From: Thiobacillus sp.
GTDB taxonomy: Bacteria > Pseudomonadota > Gammaproteobacteria > Burkholderiales > Thiobacillaceae
Direction: 5' to 3'
Assembly (NCBI GenBank): GCA_030692355.1
Contig: JAUYCF010000042.1
Span: forward strand, 1-64,000
DNA length: 64,000 nt
The notes below the pieces were generated by a model that was not told where the DNA came from, ran no database searches, and worked only from the letters and a program-made list of their open reading frames with translations. Positions 9,974 to 20,716 of this stretch are shown piece by piece; the first letter of the stretch is position 1, and each line of letters starts with the position of its first letter. The position numbers were made by a program, and so were the translations under genes.

Positions 9974-11367
9974 TGGACCGCATCGTCCGCTTGCGCGAAT
10001 ACCTGGCCAACTGTCGGCGTGCGGTGCGCTGGGCGACGCCGATCGCGACCAGCGGGCGACTTACACGGGTGTCCGGGCTGGTGATGGAAGCGGTGGGGCT
10101 GCGGCTGCCGGTGGGCAGCCAGTGCCACGTGCAGATTCCCGGCGGGCAGAGCATCGAGGCCGAAGTGGCCGGTTTTTCCGGCGACCGGCTGTTCATTATG
10201 CCGGCCACCGACATTTACGGCGTGATGCCGGGCGCGCGGGTGATTCCCGACAACCCGATGGCGGCGCAGCCGCCGCGTTTGGGGATGCGCTACATCCCGC
10301 GCCGCCGCGCGCAGGATCGGGTGCGTCAGGTGCCGGTCGGCGAACCCCTGCTGGGGCGCGTGCTCGATGGCGCCGGGCGGCCGCTGGACGGCCTCGGTCC
10401 GCTGTCGCTGGAACGTCGCGTGCCCTTGTACAGCCGTCCCATCAATCCGCTGGAACGGGCGCCGATCCGGCAGACGCTGGACGTCGGCGTGCGCGCGATC
10501 AACGGCTTGTTGACGGTGGGGCGCGGACAGCGGCTCGGCCTGTTTGCCGGCAGCGGCGTCGGCAAGAGCATTCTGCTCGGCATGATGGCGCGCTACACCG
10601 ATGCGGACGTGGTGGTGGTGGGGCTGATCGGCGAACGCGGCCGTGAAGTCAAGGAATTCATCGATCGCATCCTCGGCGCCGAGGGCATGGCGCGCGCGGT
10701 GGTGGTGGCCGCGCCCGCCGATCATCCGCCGCTGATGCGGCTGAACGGCGCGGCATATGCGATGTCGATCGCCGAATACTTTCGCGACCAGGGCAAGCAC
10801 GTGCTGCTCATCATGGATTCGCTTACCCGCTATGCGATGGCGCAGCGCGAGGTGGCGCTGGCAATCGGCGAGCCACCCGCCACCAAGGGCTACCCGCCGT
10901 CGGTCTTCGCCAAGCTGCCGCAGCTGGCCGAACGCGCCGGCAACGGCCGCAGCGGCAGCGGCTCGATCACCGCGTTTTTCACCGTGCTGATGGAAGGCGA
11001 CGACCAGCAGGATCCGATCGCCGATGCGGCACGGGCGATCCTCGACGGCCATATCGTGTTGAGCCGCGACCTGGCCGATGCCGGGCATTACCCCGCCATC
11101 GACGTCGAAGCCTCGATCAGCCGGGTTCAGCCCGACCTCCTTTCCGAAGAGGCGCTGGAGCGCACCCGTCGCTTCAAGTATCTCTATTCGCGCTACATGC
11201 GCAGCCGCGACCTGCTGGCTGTCGGCGCCTATGTGCCGGGTGCCGACCTGGTGCTGGACGAGGCCGTGAGGCTGTATCCCAGAATGCAGGGCTACCTGAT
11301 GCAGGGCATGCGCGAACGCGCGTCGCTGGACGATGCCCGTGCCGGACTGGATGAGGTGCTCGGGTGA
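9973..11367 (+). CDS. fliI: Flagellar export ATPase FliI
   Basis: 464-residue ATPase energising export. Walker A reads [11 protein letters not shown], and Walker B is in [38 protein letters not shown], with the conserved [10 protein letters not shown] glutamate upstream. The ATG at 9973 is chosen because it overlaps the fliH stop and begins the normal N-terminal domain. The open frame extends far upstream, but that part is antisense-free overlap with fliG/fliH and is not family-like. It is flagellar rather than F-type by the [22 protein letters not shown] block. Confidence 0.96.
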   Translation: MDRIVRLREYLANCRRAVRWATPIATSGRLTRVSGLVMEAVGLRLPVGSQCHVQIPGGQSIEAEVAGFSGDRLFIMPATDIYGVMPGARVIPDNPMAAQPPRLGMRYIPRRRAQDRVRQVPVGEPLLGRVLDGAGRPLDGLGPLSLERRVPLYSRPINPLERAPIRQTLDVGVRAINGLLTVGRGQRLGLFAGSGVGKSILLGMMARYTDADVVVVGLIGERGREVKEFIDRILGAEGMARAVVVAAPADHPPLMRLNGAAYAMSIAEYFRDQGKHVLLIMDSLTRYAMAQREVALAIGEPPATKGYPPSVFAKLPQLAERAGNGRSGSGSITAFFTVLMEGDDQQDPIADAARAILDGHIVLSRDLADAGHYPAIDVEASISRVQPDLLSEEALERTRRFKYLYSRYMRSRDLLAVGAYVPGADLVLDEAVRLYPRMQGYLMQGMRERASLDDARAGLDEVLG

Positions 11368-11816
11368 AGCCGTTTTCCCTGGCCCGGATTCTGCAGCTGG
11401 CCGAGCGCCGCGCCGAAGGCCTTTCGCGCGAGGTCAAGCTCGCGCACGGCATCTGGCTGCGCGCGCGCGGGCGTCAGGTGCAGCTGACCACGCTGCGCGA
11501 CGCGCACGTTGCGCAGCTGGCCAGCCAGTTGCGCGATGGCGTGCCGGCGGCGCAGTTGCAGGAGATGAATCGCCTGCAGCACGCGCAAGCCGCCGAAATG
11601 CAGGCCGCGCAAGCCGCCATCGACGCTGCGCACCGCGACTGGCAGGCGCGGCTGGCCGAATGGATGCAGGTCGAGCAACGGGTCAAGGCGCTGCGCCTGC
11701 TGGAGCAGCGCCGCCTGACGCAGGCCGCGATCCAGCAACGACGCAGCGAGCAGCGTGAGCATGACGAACTGGTCGAGCTCACGCATCGCCAGGATGACGG
11801 TCGATGGGCACGCTGA
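11364..11816 (+). CDS. fliJ: Flagellar export protein FliJ
   Basis: 150-residue, almost entirely helical, Gln/Ala/Arg-rich coiled-coil protein directly after fliI. It starts with GTG at 11364, overlapping the fliI stop. Position, length (about 147 usual) and a two-helix coiled-coil pattern ([18 protein letters not shown] ... [29 protein letters not shown]) match FliJ, the central stalk-like partner of the FliI hexamer. Sequence identity within this family is always low, so the call rests partly on context. Confidence 0.85.
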   Translation: MKPFSLARILQLAERRAEGLSREVKLAHGIWLRARGRQVQLTTLRDAHVAQLASQLRDGVPAAQLQEMNRLQHAQAAEMQAAQAAIDAAHRDWQARLAEWMQVEQRVKALRLLEQRRLTQAAIQQRRSEQREHDELVELTHRQDDGRWAR

Positions 11817-12280
11817 TGCGCCTGCTTGAACTTACGCCCGCGGAAACCGCTTTTCTGGCAGCGTCCCCCGCGGCGCCCGACCACTTGCAGGCGCGGCTGA
11901 GCCGCAAGCTTGCCGCGACGCTGAGCGCGCGTTTGCGCCTGCCGGTGCAGGCGATGGCGATGCCAGCCGACGCGCCGGCCGACGCGCCGGTGTCCCCCGT
12001 CTGGCAGCCCGATGCCGCGCTGGCCAGCCTGTGGCTGGTCCGCCGCCTCGGCGGCCAGCGTGTGACAGGCACGACCCCGTTTGTGCCGCACACCTTGATC
12101 CATACCCTGGATGCCTTGCTGGCGGAGTGCTGGCTGGATGAAGCCGCGCACACCGATCCGCCCGCCGCGCTGGCGTGGCAGCTCACGGCGGCCCACACGC
12201 AGGCAACGCTCGCCGTGCGCTTGCCGCACCCCACAACCGACATGACGCGCTGGGCGCGAGGAGTGATACGGCATGCTTAA
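11816..12280 (+). CDS. Unrecognised protein in fliJ-fliO interval
   Basis: 154 residues from the ATG at 11816, which overlaps the fliJ stop (TGATG) like the other junctions; an alternative ATG lies at 11804. There is no signal peptide or clear membrane helix. It is Ala/Leu-rich with an amphipathic region LQARLSRKLAATLSARLRLP, an ADAPADAP repeat, ASLWLVRRLGG and TLDALLAECWLDEA. I do not recognise it. It occupies the place of fliK/fliL/fliM/fliN in ordinary operons. A faint resemblance to the N-terminal part of FliM/SctQ-type C-ring proteins is possible, but the SpoA domain is absent. Confidence 0.7.
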   Translation: MRLLELTPAETAFLAASPAAPDHLQARLSRKLAATLSARLRLPVQAMAMPADAPADAPVSPVWQPDAALASLWLVRRLGGQRVTGTTPFVPHTLIHTLDALLAECWLDEAAHTDPPAALAWQLTAAHTQATLAVRLPHPTTDMTRWARGVIRHA

Positions 12281-12617
12281 GTTCGTTGCGGCAGGCGCGC
12301 TGCTGCTGATTCCGTCCTGGGCGCTGGCCGCGCCCGACACCGCCGGCAGCATGCTCACCGTGCTGCTGAGTCTGGGGCTGATCCTGGGCGGATTTGTCGC
12401 GGTGGCGTGGCTCGCCCGCCGCTATCTTCCGGGCATGGGCGCACAAGGCGCAGTCAAGGTGGTGGGGACGACCGCGGTCGGCGCACGCGAGCGCGTGGTG
12501 GTGGTCGAGGTCGACAACACCTGGCTGCTTCTGGGCGTGGGGGGCGGCAACGTGCGGCTGCTGCATACCCTGCCGAGACCTGCCGATTCAAACAAATCCC
12601 TGGCGGAGCGCGCATGA
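12273..12617 (+). CDS. fliO: Flagellar assembly protein FliO
   Basis: 114 residues with a signal-like N-terminus (to about A19), one membrane helix (about 27-46, LTVLLSLGLILGGFVAVAWLARRYLP) and a short cytosolic beta domain (VKVVGTTAVGARERVVVVEVDNTWLLLGV), which is the FliO pattern. FliO helps assemble the FliP/Q/R export gate. It overlaps the preceding gene by 8 bases and fliP by 4 bases. Confidence 0.9.
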   Translation: MLKFVAAGALLLIPSWALAAPDTAGSMLTVLLSLGLILGGFVAVAWLARRYLPGMGAQGAVKVVGTTAVGARERVVVVEVDNTWLLLGVGGGNVRLLHTLPRPADSNKSLAERA

Positions 12618-13345
12618 TGAAAACGATCCTGACGCTGGCGGCGCTGGCGCTGAGCGTGCCGGCCCTGGGTGCGGACAGCAGCGTGCCGCTGCTCGCCGTG
12701 ACCCCCGGTGCGGGCGGGCAGGTGATCGGCGTGCCGGGCGCGAGCCTGCCGTGGCTGCTGCTGTTCCCATTCCTGCCCGCCCTGCTGCTGGCCTTCACCG
12801 CCTTCACCCGCATCGCGGTGGTGCTGTTCCTGCTGCGGCAGGGGCTGGGCAGCCACACCGCGCCGCCGAATCTGGTGCTGACGGGGCTGGCGGTGCTGCT
12901 GACGATTTTCGTGATGTCGCCGGCGTTGAAGACCATCGATGCCGAGGCCTATCAGCCCTTTCTGTCCGGCGCGCTGAGCTTCAACGATGCCGCCGGGAAA
13001 GCCGCGCAGCCGATGAAAAGTTTCATGCTGCGGCAGACCCGCGCCGAAGACCTCGATCTTTTCATCGGCGACGACAAGACCATCGACCCCGCCGTCCTAG
13101 ACAGCGTGCCGCTGGCGGTGCTGGCGCCGGCCTTTCTTACCAGCGAACTCAAGACCGCATTCCAGATCGGCTTCATGGTGATACTGCCCTTTCTGGTGAT
13201 CGACCTGGTGGTCGCCGCCGTGCTGACCGCGCTCGGCATGATCATGCTGCCACCGCAGCTGGTGTCGCTGCCGCTCAAACTGCTGTTGTTCGTCACGGTC
13301 GACGGCTGGCATCTGCTGGTCGGTTCGCTGCTCGGAAGCTTCTGA
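12614..13345 (+). CDS. fliP: Flagellar export gate protein FliP
   Basis: 243-residue polytopic inner-membrane protein forming the core of the export pore. It shows a cleavable signal (to about A22), then LLFPFLPALLLAFTAFTRIAVVLFLLRQGLG and the conserved LTIFVMSPALKTIDAEAYQPF, a periplasmic loop with MLRQTRAEDLDLF, and the C-terminal FQIGFMVILPFLVIDLVVAAVL signature. The ATG at 12614 overlaps the fliO stop (an alternative ATG is the next codon). It overlaps fliQ by one base. Confidence 0.97.
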   Translation: MMKTILTLAALALSVPALGADSSVPLLAVTPGAGGQVIGVPGASLPWLLLFPFLPALLLAFTAFTRIAVVLFLLRQGLGSHTAPPNLVLTGLAVLLTIFVMSPALKTIDAEAYQPFLSGALSFNDAAGKAAQPMKSFMLRQTRAEDLDLFIGDDKTIDPAVLDSVPLAVLAPAFLTSELKTAFQIGFMVILPFLVIDLVVAAVLTALGMIMLPPQLVSLPLKLLLFVTVDGWHLLVGSLLGSF

Positions 13346-13599
13346 TGGAAGGCCTTGCCCGCGATGCCCTCTGGCTGTTGATGCTGGTAGTCGCGCCGGT
13401 ATTGCTGGCGGGGCTGCTCACCGCCTTTGCCATCAGCCTGTTCCAGGCCGCCACGCAAATCCTCGAACCCACGCTGTCTTTTGTGCCCAAGCTCATCGTC
13501 ATGCTGGTCGTGCTGGCGGTGCTGGGCAGCTGGATGGGCGGACAGCTGGTCGACTTTGCGCGCACCCTGCTGACCGATTTCCCGGCGCTGGTCGAATGA
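13345..13599 (+). CDS. fliQ: Flagellar export gate protein FliQ
   Basis: 84-residue protein with two membrane helices (about 11-33 and 48-70) and the family core LTAFAISLFQAATQILEPTLSFVPK. It packs with FliP and FliR to form the export gate. The ATG overlaps the fliP stop (TGATG). Length and motif order are normal. Confidence 0.96.
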   Translation: MEGLARDALWLLMLVVAPVLLAGLLTAFAISLFQAATQILEPTLSFVPKLIVMLVVLAVLGSWMGGQLVDFARTLLTDFPALVE

Positions 13600-13606
13600 G
13601 CCGTTC

Positions 13607-14350
13607 ATGCCGCTGACAGAAGCGAGCCTGGCGGTCTGGCTGTTCGCCTTCGCCCGCCTCGCCGGGTGGGCGCTGTTCGATCCGCTGACCGGCCGCCTGC
13701 CGCTGCCGCTGCGCCTGTTCATCGCCGCCGTGCTGGCGGCCGTGCTGGCGCCGGGCCTGGCGATCGATGCAGTCAATCCGTCAAGCGTGCAGGGCGTGCT
13801 GGCTTTGAGCCTGGAAGGCGTGTGGGGCGCGGCGCTGGCGCTTTGCGTGCGGCTGGTTTTCGCTGCGGTCGAGGCCATCCTGGTATGGACCGGCCACACC
13901 GCGACGGGCGGCCTGCTGACGCTGACCGCCGAGCAGGCGGTGCCCGCGGATGCCGCCTGGCGCGCGCTGGCGGGGTGGCTGGCGGCCATGGCGTTTCTGG
14001 GAGCCAGCGGTCATCTGCTGATCGTCGACGCGCTGCGCGACAGTTTTGCCGTCATGCCGGTCGCCGTCCTGCCCGCCGCAACCGACCTGCGCCAGCTGGC
14101 CGAAGCCGCCAGCTGGCTGTTCGCCACCGGAGTGCAGCTGGCGCTGCCGTTGCTGGCGCTGGCGCTGCTGATCCAACTGGCATTCGGCATCGTGGCACGC
14201 ACCACGCCGGGGCTGGACATGTTCTCGGCCGGGCTGGGGATTGCCGCACTGGGGCTGGTGGCCGCCTGGGTGTGGGCGGTGCCGCTGGTCGCCCACGGCG
14301 TCGGCCTGGGCATCGAGCAGCTGGCCGGCTGGCTGGGCCGGCTCAGATGA
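13607..14350 (+). CDS. fliR: Flagellar export gate protein FliR
   Basis: 247-residue inner-membrane protein with about six hydrophobic segments. Family features are FARLAGWALFDPLTGRLPLPLRLFIAAVLAA, the VEAILVWTGHTATGGLLTL region and the C-terminal ARTTPGLDMFSAGLGIAALGL. It is the last gene of the cluster: 7 bases after fliQ and followed by a repeat-bearing gap. flhA and flhB, the remaining gate genes, are not in the window. Confidence 0.94.
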   Translation: MPLTEASLAVWLFAFARLAGWALFDPLTGRLPLPLRLFIAAVLAAVLAPGLAIDAVNPSSVQGVLALSLEGVWGAALALCVRLVFAAVEAILVWTGHTATGGLLTLTAEQAVPADAAWRALAGWLAAMAFLGASGHLLIVDALRDSFAVMPVAVLPAATDLRQLAEAASWLFATGVQLALPLLALALLIQLAFGIVARTTPGLDMFSAGLGIAALGLVAAWVWAVPLVAHGVGLGIEQLAGWLGRLR

Positions 14351-14375
14351 GCATGGGGCAACTTATAGCGCGTAC

Positions 14376-14457
14376 GGTGCACTCCGTGCACCTTCGAGAA
14401 TCGATGCACAGAGTGCACCCTACCCAAAGCATTTCGTGCCCGGATGAATAATCCGGG
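14376..14457. repeat. Cluster of three small palindromes, fliR-zwf gap
   Basis: The 183-bp gap holds GGTGCAC-TCC-GTGCACC (14376-14392), TGCAC-AGA-GTGCA (14405-14417) and CCCGGAT-GAATA-ATCCGGG (14439-14457). The first two are related GTGCAC palindromes of the kind dispersed in proteobacterial genomes. The third could end fliR transcription, but it lacks a clear T tract. Confidence 0.6.
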
Positions 14458-14533
14458 ATGAAGTTTTATCGAAATTCCCAGTCTGCGTTACTGTTATCGC
14501 GTCAACCTGAAACGAACCTGGAACCTTAATGCC

Positions 14534-15928
14534 GTGACCGTGAACCCTATTTCAGATGCGCTGGTTCTGTTTGGCGCCACCGGCGACCTTGCCCGCCGCA
14601 AGATATTCCCCGCGCTGCACGACATGCTGCGCCATGGCCGCACGCTGCCGCCCATTGTCTGCGTGGCGAATTCTCCGGGGTGGGATCTTGAGCGCTTGCG
14701 CGCCCACGCCCACGACGGCATCGACGAATTCGGCGGCGGGGTGGACGAGGCGGTGTTCCGCAATCTCGCCAGCTTGCTGACCTATATCAACGGCGACTAC
14801 GAAGACCCGGCGACGTACGTGGCGCTGCGCCGCGCGCTGGAGAACCGGCAGCGTCCGCTGCATTATTTTGCCATTCCGCCGGCCATGTTTCCCGTGGTGG
14901 TGCGCGGACTGGCCGCAGTCGGCTGCACCGAGGGCGCGCGCGTGGTGGTGGAGAAACCCTTCGGGCGCGACCTGGAATCGGCGCAATCGCTCAATGCAAC
15001 GCTGTACGAGGCGCTGCCCGAATCCGGAATCTTCCGCATCGATCATTACCTGGGAAAGGAAGCGGTGCAAAACATTCTGTATTTCCGTTTTGCCAACTCC
15101 TTCCTCGAACCGATCTGGAACCGCAACCATATCCGGCAGATCCAGATCACCATGGCGGAAAACTTCGGCGTGGCCGGACGGGGGCGCTTTTACGATTCGG
15201 TCGGGGCCATCCGCGACGTGATGCAGAACCATCTGTTGCAGATCCTCGCCCTGCTGGCGATGGAGCCGCCGCTCGGCACCAGTGCCGAGGCGGTGCGCGA
15301 TGAGCAGGCCAAATTGCTCAAGGCCATCCGCCCGCTGGCGCCTGGCGACCTGATTCGGGGGCAGTACGAAGGCTATCGCAATGAGGAAGGCGTCGCGCGC
15401 GGTTCGGACACGGAAACCTTTGCAGCCGTGCGTTTCTTCGTCGACACCTGGCGCTGGGCGGGGGTGCCCTTCATCGTGCGCACCGGCAAGAACCTGCCGC
15501 TCACAACCACAGAAATTCGCGCCGAGTTTCAGGTCCCGCCGCAGCGCGTATTCGCGCTGTCCGAGACCGGGCCGCTGGCGCCCAATTACCTGCGCATGCG
15601 CCTGTCGCCCACCGTATCCATCGCGCTGGGCGCACGCACCAAGAATGCGGGCGATCGCATGGTCGGGCGGCCGGTGGAACTCTATGTCTGCAACAATTAT
15701 CCGGAAGAGATGAGCGCCTACGAGCGTCTGCTGGGTGACGCCATGGACGGCGAGGCCATGCTGTTCGCCCGCCAGGATGCGGTGGAAGCGGCATGGCGCG
15801 TGGTGGAACCCGTGCTTTCGCGCCGCGATCCGGCTTATGCCTATGAACCCGGCACCTGGGGCCCGGCCGAAGCCGATCTGCTGCTTGCCGGCGGACATTG
15901 GCATAACCCGCGTCCGCCCCAGGGATAG
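14534..15928 (+). CDS. zwf: Glucose-6-phosphate 1-dehydrogenase
   Basis: 464 residues. Oxidises glucose 6-phosphate to 6-phosphogluconolactone with reduction of NADP, the entry to the oxidative pentose phosphate route. The nucleotide fingerprint is [19 protein letters not shown], the substrate/catalytic signature is [14 protein letters not shown] with its lysine and the EKPFGRD block, and the C-terminal substrate domain is complete. The start is GTG at 14534 (GTG at 14540 also in frame). It is about 20-25 residues shorter than enteric Zwf, with no missing core motif. No pgl or edd lies beside it. Confidence 0.97.
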   Translation: MTVNPISDALVLFGATGDLARRKIFPALHDMLRHGRTLPPIVCVANSPGWDLERLRAHAHDGIDEFGGGVDEAVFRNLASLLTYINGDYEDPATYVALRRALENRQRPLHYFAIPPAMFPVVVRGLAAVGCTEGARVVVEKPFGRDLESAQSLNATLYEALPESGIFRIDHYLGKEAVQNILYFRFANSFLEPIWNRNHIRQIQITMAENFGVAGRGRFYDSVGAIRDVMQNHLLQILALLAMEPPLGTSAEAVRDEQAKLLKAIRPLAPGDLIRGQYEGYRNEEGVARGSDTETFAAVRFFVDTWRWAGVPFIVRTGKNLPLTTTEIRAEFQVPPQRVFALSETGPLAPNYLRMRLSPTVSIALGARTKNAGDRMVGRPVELYVCNNYPEEMSAYERLLGDAMDGEAMLFARQDAVEAAWRVVEPVLSRRDPAYAYEPGTWGPAEADLLLAGGHWHNPRPPQG

Positions 15929-16030
15929 TGTCGCAAACCAGAATTTAAGGAAAACCCGGCACGACCAGATAGATTAGAATGCGGGGTTTATCGTCCTATC
16001 GTCGGCAACGGCAAGAGCAGCGGAAACAAC

Positions 16031-16921
16031 ATGGCAGAAATAAATACGGTCAGAGGAAGCCTGGTAGCGATCGTCACCCCCATGTCGGACGACGGCGCGC
16101 TCGATCTCGACGCGCTGCGCCGCCTGGTCGACTGGCATATCGCGGAGGGAACCGACGGCATCGTCATCGTCGGCACCACCGGCGAATCGCCCACGGTCAG
16201 CTACGACGAGCATTGCCTGCTGATCCGCAGCACGGTCGAACAGGCCGCCGGGCGGGTGCCGGTGATTGCGGGAACCGGCGCCAACTCGACCAGCGAAGCG
16301 ATCGAGCTCACCGAATGCGCGAAGTACGCGGGCGCGCAGGCCGGGCTGTCGGTGGTGCCGTACTACAACAAGCCGACCCAGGAAGGCCTCTTCCAGCACT
16401 ACAGGAAAATCGCCGAAGCAGTCGATCTGCCGCTGATCCTCTACAACGTGCCGGGACGCACTGTGGCGGATCTGTCGAACGACACGGCGCTGCGCCTGGC
16501 CGGCGTGCCCGGCATCGTCGGGCTGAAAGATGCCACCGGCAGCATGGAGCGTGCCGCCGACCTGCTGCGCCGCGCGCCGAAGGACTTTGCGCTGTACAGC
16601 GGCGACGACGCCTCGGCGATGCCCTTCATGCTCCTGGGCGGGCACGGCGTGATTTCGGTCACCGCCAACGTGGCGCCGAAGTTGATGCACGAGATGTGCG
16701 TGGCCGCGTTCGACGGGAACCTGGCGCGCGCGCGCGAACTCAACAATGCGTTGCTGCCTTTGCACAGCAAGCTGTTTGTCGAGGCCAACCCGATTCCGGT
16801 CAAGTGGGCGTGCGCCGAGATGGGATTGATTCCCGCCGGCTTGCGGCTGCCGCTGACCCCGCTATCCGCCGAACTGCATGACATCCTGCGTGGTGCGCTG
16901 CGCCACGCCAATTTAATGTAA
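16031..16921 (+). CDS. dapA: 4-hydroxy-tetrahydrodipicolinate synthase
   Basis: 296 residues. Condenses pyruvate with aspartate semialdehyde at the lysine branch point. TIM-barrel motifs are visible: [14 protein letters not shown] (substrate entry), the tyrosine in [17 protein letters not shown], and the Schiff-base lysine in [12 protein letters not shown]. It lies upstream of bamC, an arrangement common in proteobacteria. Degenerate copies of its own 3' end follow the stop. Confidence 0.98.
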   Translation: MAEINTVRGSLVAIVTPMSDDGALDLDALRRLVDWHIAEGTDGIVIVGTTGESPTVSYDEHCLLIRSTVEQAAGRVPVIAGTGANSTSEAIELTECAKYAGAQAGLSVVPYYNKPTQEGLFQHYRKIAEAVDLPLILYNVPGRTVADLSNDTALRLAGVPGIVGLKDATGSMERAADLLRRAPKDFALYSGDDASAMPFMLLGGHGVISVTANVAPKLMHEMCVAAFDGNLARARELNNALLPLHSKLFVEANPIPVKWACAEMGLIPAGLRLPLTPLSAELHDILRGALRHANLM

Positions 16922-16980
16922 TCCAGTGCTGCGCCGCGGCTATTTTTAATGCAATGCGCCACGCCGGTTTGATGCAGATT
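16898..16980 (+). repeat. Degenerate copies of dapA 3' end
   Basis: The last dapA codons (CTGCGCCACGCCAATTTAATG, starting 16898) recur in altered form at 16929 (CTGCGCCGCGGC followed by TTTTTAATG) and 16954 (ATGCGCCACGCCGGTTTGATG). The third copy would still read RHAGLM. This looks like an old local duplication between dapA and bamC. Confidence 0.55.
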
Positions 16981-16998
16981 TTTATTTAGGACACTTTA

Positions 16999-18102
16999 AT
17001 GCGTTTGCTGCCCCTGTTTTTGATGCTGAGCCTGGCCATGTCGGGTTGCGGCATGACCGAATCGAAAAAGATCGACTACAAATCGGCCGGCAAACTGCCG
17101 ACGCTGGAAATGCCGCCCGACCTCACTGCGCCAGCGGCAGACAACCGCTACGCCATTCCCGATGCGCAGGGCAGCGGTGCCGCCACCCTCTCGACCTACA
17201 GCCAGGAACGCAAGACTGCGCCGAGCGGCGTGCAAGCCCTGCTGCCGGCGCAGGACACGGCGCGTATCGAGCGCGCCGGCACCCAGCGCTGGCTGGTGGT
17301 GCAAGCGACGCCGCAGCAGGTCTGGCCGGTGATCAAGGATTTCTGGCAGGAGACCGGCTTCGTCGTCAACCTGGAATCGCCCGAAACCGGCGTGATCGAG
17401 ACCGACTGGGCGGAAAACCGCGCCAACATCCCGCAAGACGTGATTCGCCGCACGCTCGGCAAGGTGCTCGACGGCCTGTATTCCACCGCCGAGCGCGACA
17501 AATTCCGCACCCGTATCGAAGCGGGCAAGGACGGCGGCACCGAAATTTACCTCAGCCACCGCGGCATGGTCGAAGTCTATGATTCCGCGAACAAGGACCG
17601 GACCGTGTGGCAGCCGCGCCCGGCCGACCCTGAACTCGAGGCCGAAATGCTGCGCCGCCTGATGCTGCGCTTCGGCGTGGAAGAGAGTCGCGCGGTGACC
17701 CTGCTGGCCAAACAGGCAACGCCGGAACAGGCGCGTATTCTTCAGGTGGCCGGTGCACCGGTGCTGGAAATGGACGAGAATTTCGACCGTGCCTGGCGCC
17801 GCGTCGGCCTTGCGCTCGACCGCGTCGGCTTTGCGGTGGAAGACCGTGACCGCTCCAAAGGCACGTATTTCGTGCGCTATATCGATCCCGGTGTCGACAA
17901 CGCCAGCAAGCGCGATGAAGGCATGCTGGCCAAGCTGGCCTTCTGGCGCAGCAAGAAGGATCAGTCTTCGCCGCAGTTGCAGATCGTGGTGAGCGAGGCC
18001 GGCGAGAAGAGCCGGGTCCGCGTCAGCGGTGCGGAAGGCAAGCCGGCCGACGCCACTACGCAGACCCGTATCCTCAATCTGCTGCACAAAGAACTGAAAT
18101 GA
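16999..18102 (+). CDS. bamC: Outer membrane assembly lipoprotein BamC
   Basis: 367-residue lipoprotein of the BAM complex that inserts beta-barrel proteins into the outer membrane. The signal peptide ends in a lipobox-like SLAMSGC (Cys at about 16). An unstructured segment with KLPTLEMPPDLTAP follows, typical of the BamC region that binds BamD, then two helix-grip domains (about 90-210 and 255-367). It is separated from dapA by 77 bp and is probably co-transcribed with it. Confidence 0.93.
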   Translation: MRLLPLFLMLSLAMSGCGMTESKKIDYKSAGKLPTLEMPPDLTAPAADNRYAIPDAQGSGAATLSTYSQERKTAPSGVQALLPAQDTARIERAGTQRWLVVQATPQQVWPVIKDFWQETGFVVNLESPETGVIETDWAENRANIPQDVIRRTLGKVLDGLYSTAERDKFRTRIEAGKDGGTEIYLSHRGMVEVYDSANKDRTVWQPRPADPELEAEMLRRLMLRFGVEESRAVTLLAKQATPEQARILQVAGAPVLEMDENFDRAWRRVGLALDRVGFAVEDRDRSKGTYFVRYIDPGVDNASKRDEGMLAKLAFWRSKKDQSSPQLQIVVSEAGEKSRVRVSGAEGKPADATTQTRILNLLHKELK

Positions 18103-18118
18103 TGCGGGAATCCGCCTG

Positions 18119-18877
18119 ATGCGGTTTGCCAGCCTCGGCAGCGGCAGCGGGGGAAACGGCCTGGTGGTCGAGGCCGGAGGCACCCGGGTTCTGATGGACT
18201 GCGGCTTCGGCCTGGCCGACAGCGTGGCCCGGCTGGCCCGGCTGGGCTTGCAGGCTGCCGATCTGGCCGGCATCGTGGTGACCCACGAGCACAGCGACCA
18301 TATCGGCGGGGTGGGGCGGCTGGCGCGCAAGCATAAGCTGCCGGTGTGGCTGACCGCCGGCACGCTGGCGATGGCGCAGGATCTCGACGGGGTGGCGGTT
18401 CAGGTGATCGACAGCCACGCGGCCTTCGTGGTGGATGGGCTGGAAATCCAGCCCTATCCGGTGCCGCACGATGCGCGCGAGCCGGTGCAGTATGTGTTCG
18501 GCGACGGTAATCGCCGCCTCGGCGTCTTGACCGATACCGGCAGCAACACACCGCACATCGAGGCCATGCTCGCCGGCATCGATGCGCTGGTGCTGGAATG
18601 CAACCACGACGCGGCGATGCTGGAAAACGGCCCCTACCCGACGGGTCTCAAGCGGCGCGTGGGCGGGCGTTTAGGCCACCTGGAAAACAGCCAGTCGGCG
18701 GCCTTGCTGGACCGGCTGAAGCACGACAAGCTGCAATGCGTGATGGCGGCGCATGTTTCGCGCAAGAACAATACGGCCGCCCTGGCGCAGCGCGCGCTGG
18801 CCCGGGTGCTGAACTGCGCGGACGATGAGGTGCGCGTGGCCTGCCAGACGGCGGGATTTGACTGGATCCGGATTTGA
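18119..18877 (+). CDS. Metallo-beta-lactamase-fold hydrolase, YycJ-like
   Basis: 252 residues. The metal-binding signature is HEHSDHIGGVGRL (about residues 60-72), with further ligands in the HDA, DTGSNTPHIEA and HLENSQS segments. The N-terminus (MRFASLGSGSGGNGLVVEAGGTRVLMDCGFG) is that of the YycJ/WalJ branch of the MBL fold, some members of which act as nucleases in DNA repair. The substrate here is unknown. It starts 16 bases after bamC and is probably in the same operon. Confidence 0.88.
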   Translation: MRFASLGSGSGGNGLVVEAGGTRVLMDCGFGLADSVARLARLGLQAADLAGIVVTHEHSDHIGGVGRLARKHKLPVWLTAGTLAMAQDLDGVAVQVIDSHAAFVVDGLEIQPYPVPHDAREPVQYVFGDGNRRLGVLTDTGSNTPHIEAMLAGIDALVLECNHDAAMLENGPYPTGLKRRVGGRLGHLENSQSAALLDRLKHDKLQCVMAAHVSRKNNTAALAQRALARVLNCADDEVRVACQTAGFDWIRI

Positions 18878-18921
18878 GCGGCCGGAAATGTAATCGGACC
18901 TGAGATTTAACTGGACAGACA

Positions 18922-20321
<1,400 letters not shown>

Positions 20322-20325
<4 letters not shown>

Positions 20326-20666
20326 GCTGGGAAATCCTGCTGCTGGGGCTGTTCGGCGCAGTCGGCTGGTACTGGTACGCCGGCATGCAGGTGCGTGAAC
20401 AGGCCGTCGCGGTCGGTCGCCGTACGTGTGCCGACGCCGGCTTGCAGTTCCTGGACGAGAGCGTGGCCTTGAGCCGGACCCGTTTTGCGCGCAACGGCAG
20501 CGGCCAGTTGCAGTTCCTGCGCGATTACCGCTTCGAGTTTTCCGACACCGGCGACAACCGCCGCCCCGGCGTCATCCGCATGCTGGGCAACCGCGTCGAA
20601 TGGGTCAGCCTCGACGGGGAATGGCGGCCGGGGCGGGCGGCCAGCGTTACCCGCCTGGGAGACTGA
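20322..20666 (+). CDS. DUF3301 domain protein
   Basis: 114 residues with one N-terminal membrane helix (about 3-20, ILLLGLFGAVGWYWYAG), then the DUF3301 features RRTCADAGLQFLDESVALSR and LQFLRDYRFEFSDTGDNRRPGVIRMLGNRVEWV. The start is GTG, overlapping the helicase stop. Function is unknown; it is probably an inner-membrane-anchored cytosolic protein. Confidence 0.88.
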
Positions 20667-20716
20667 GGCAGTTCACAGCGGCTGCGCTCCGCGGTCGCCG
20701 CGAACGTCGGATAGCG

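Noticed and set aside
16996-18363. 455-codon minus-strand frame opposite bamC
   Set aside because: It is antisense to a confident lipoprotein gene, with repetitive His/Arg/Phe content and no domain.
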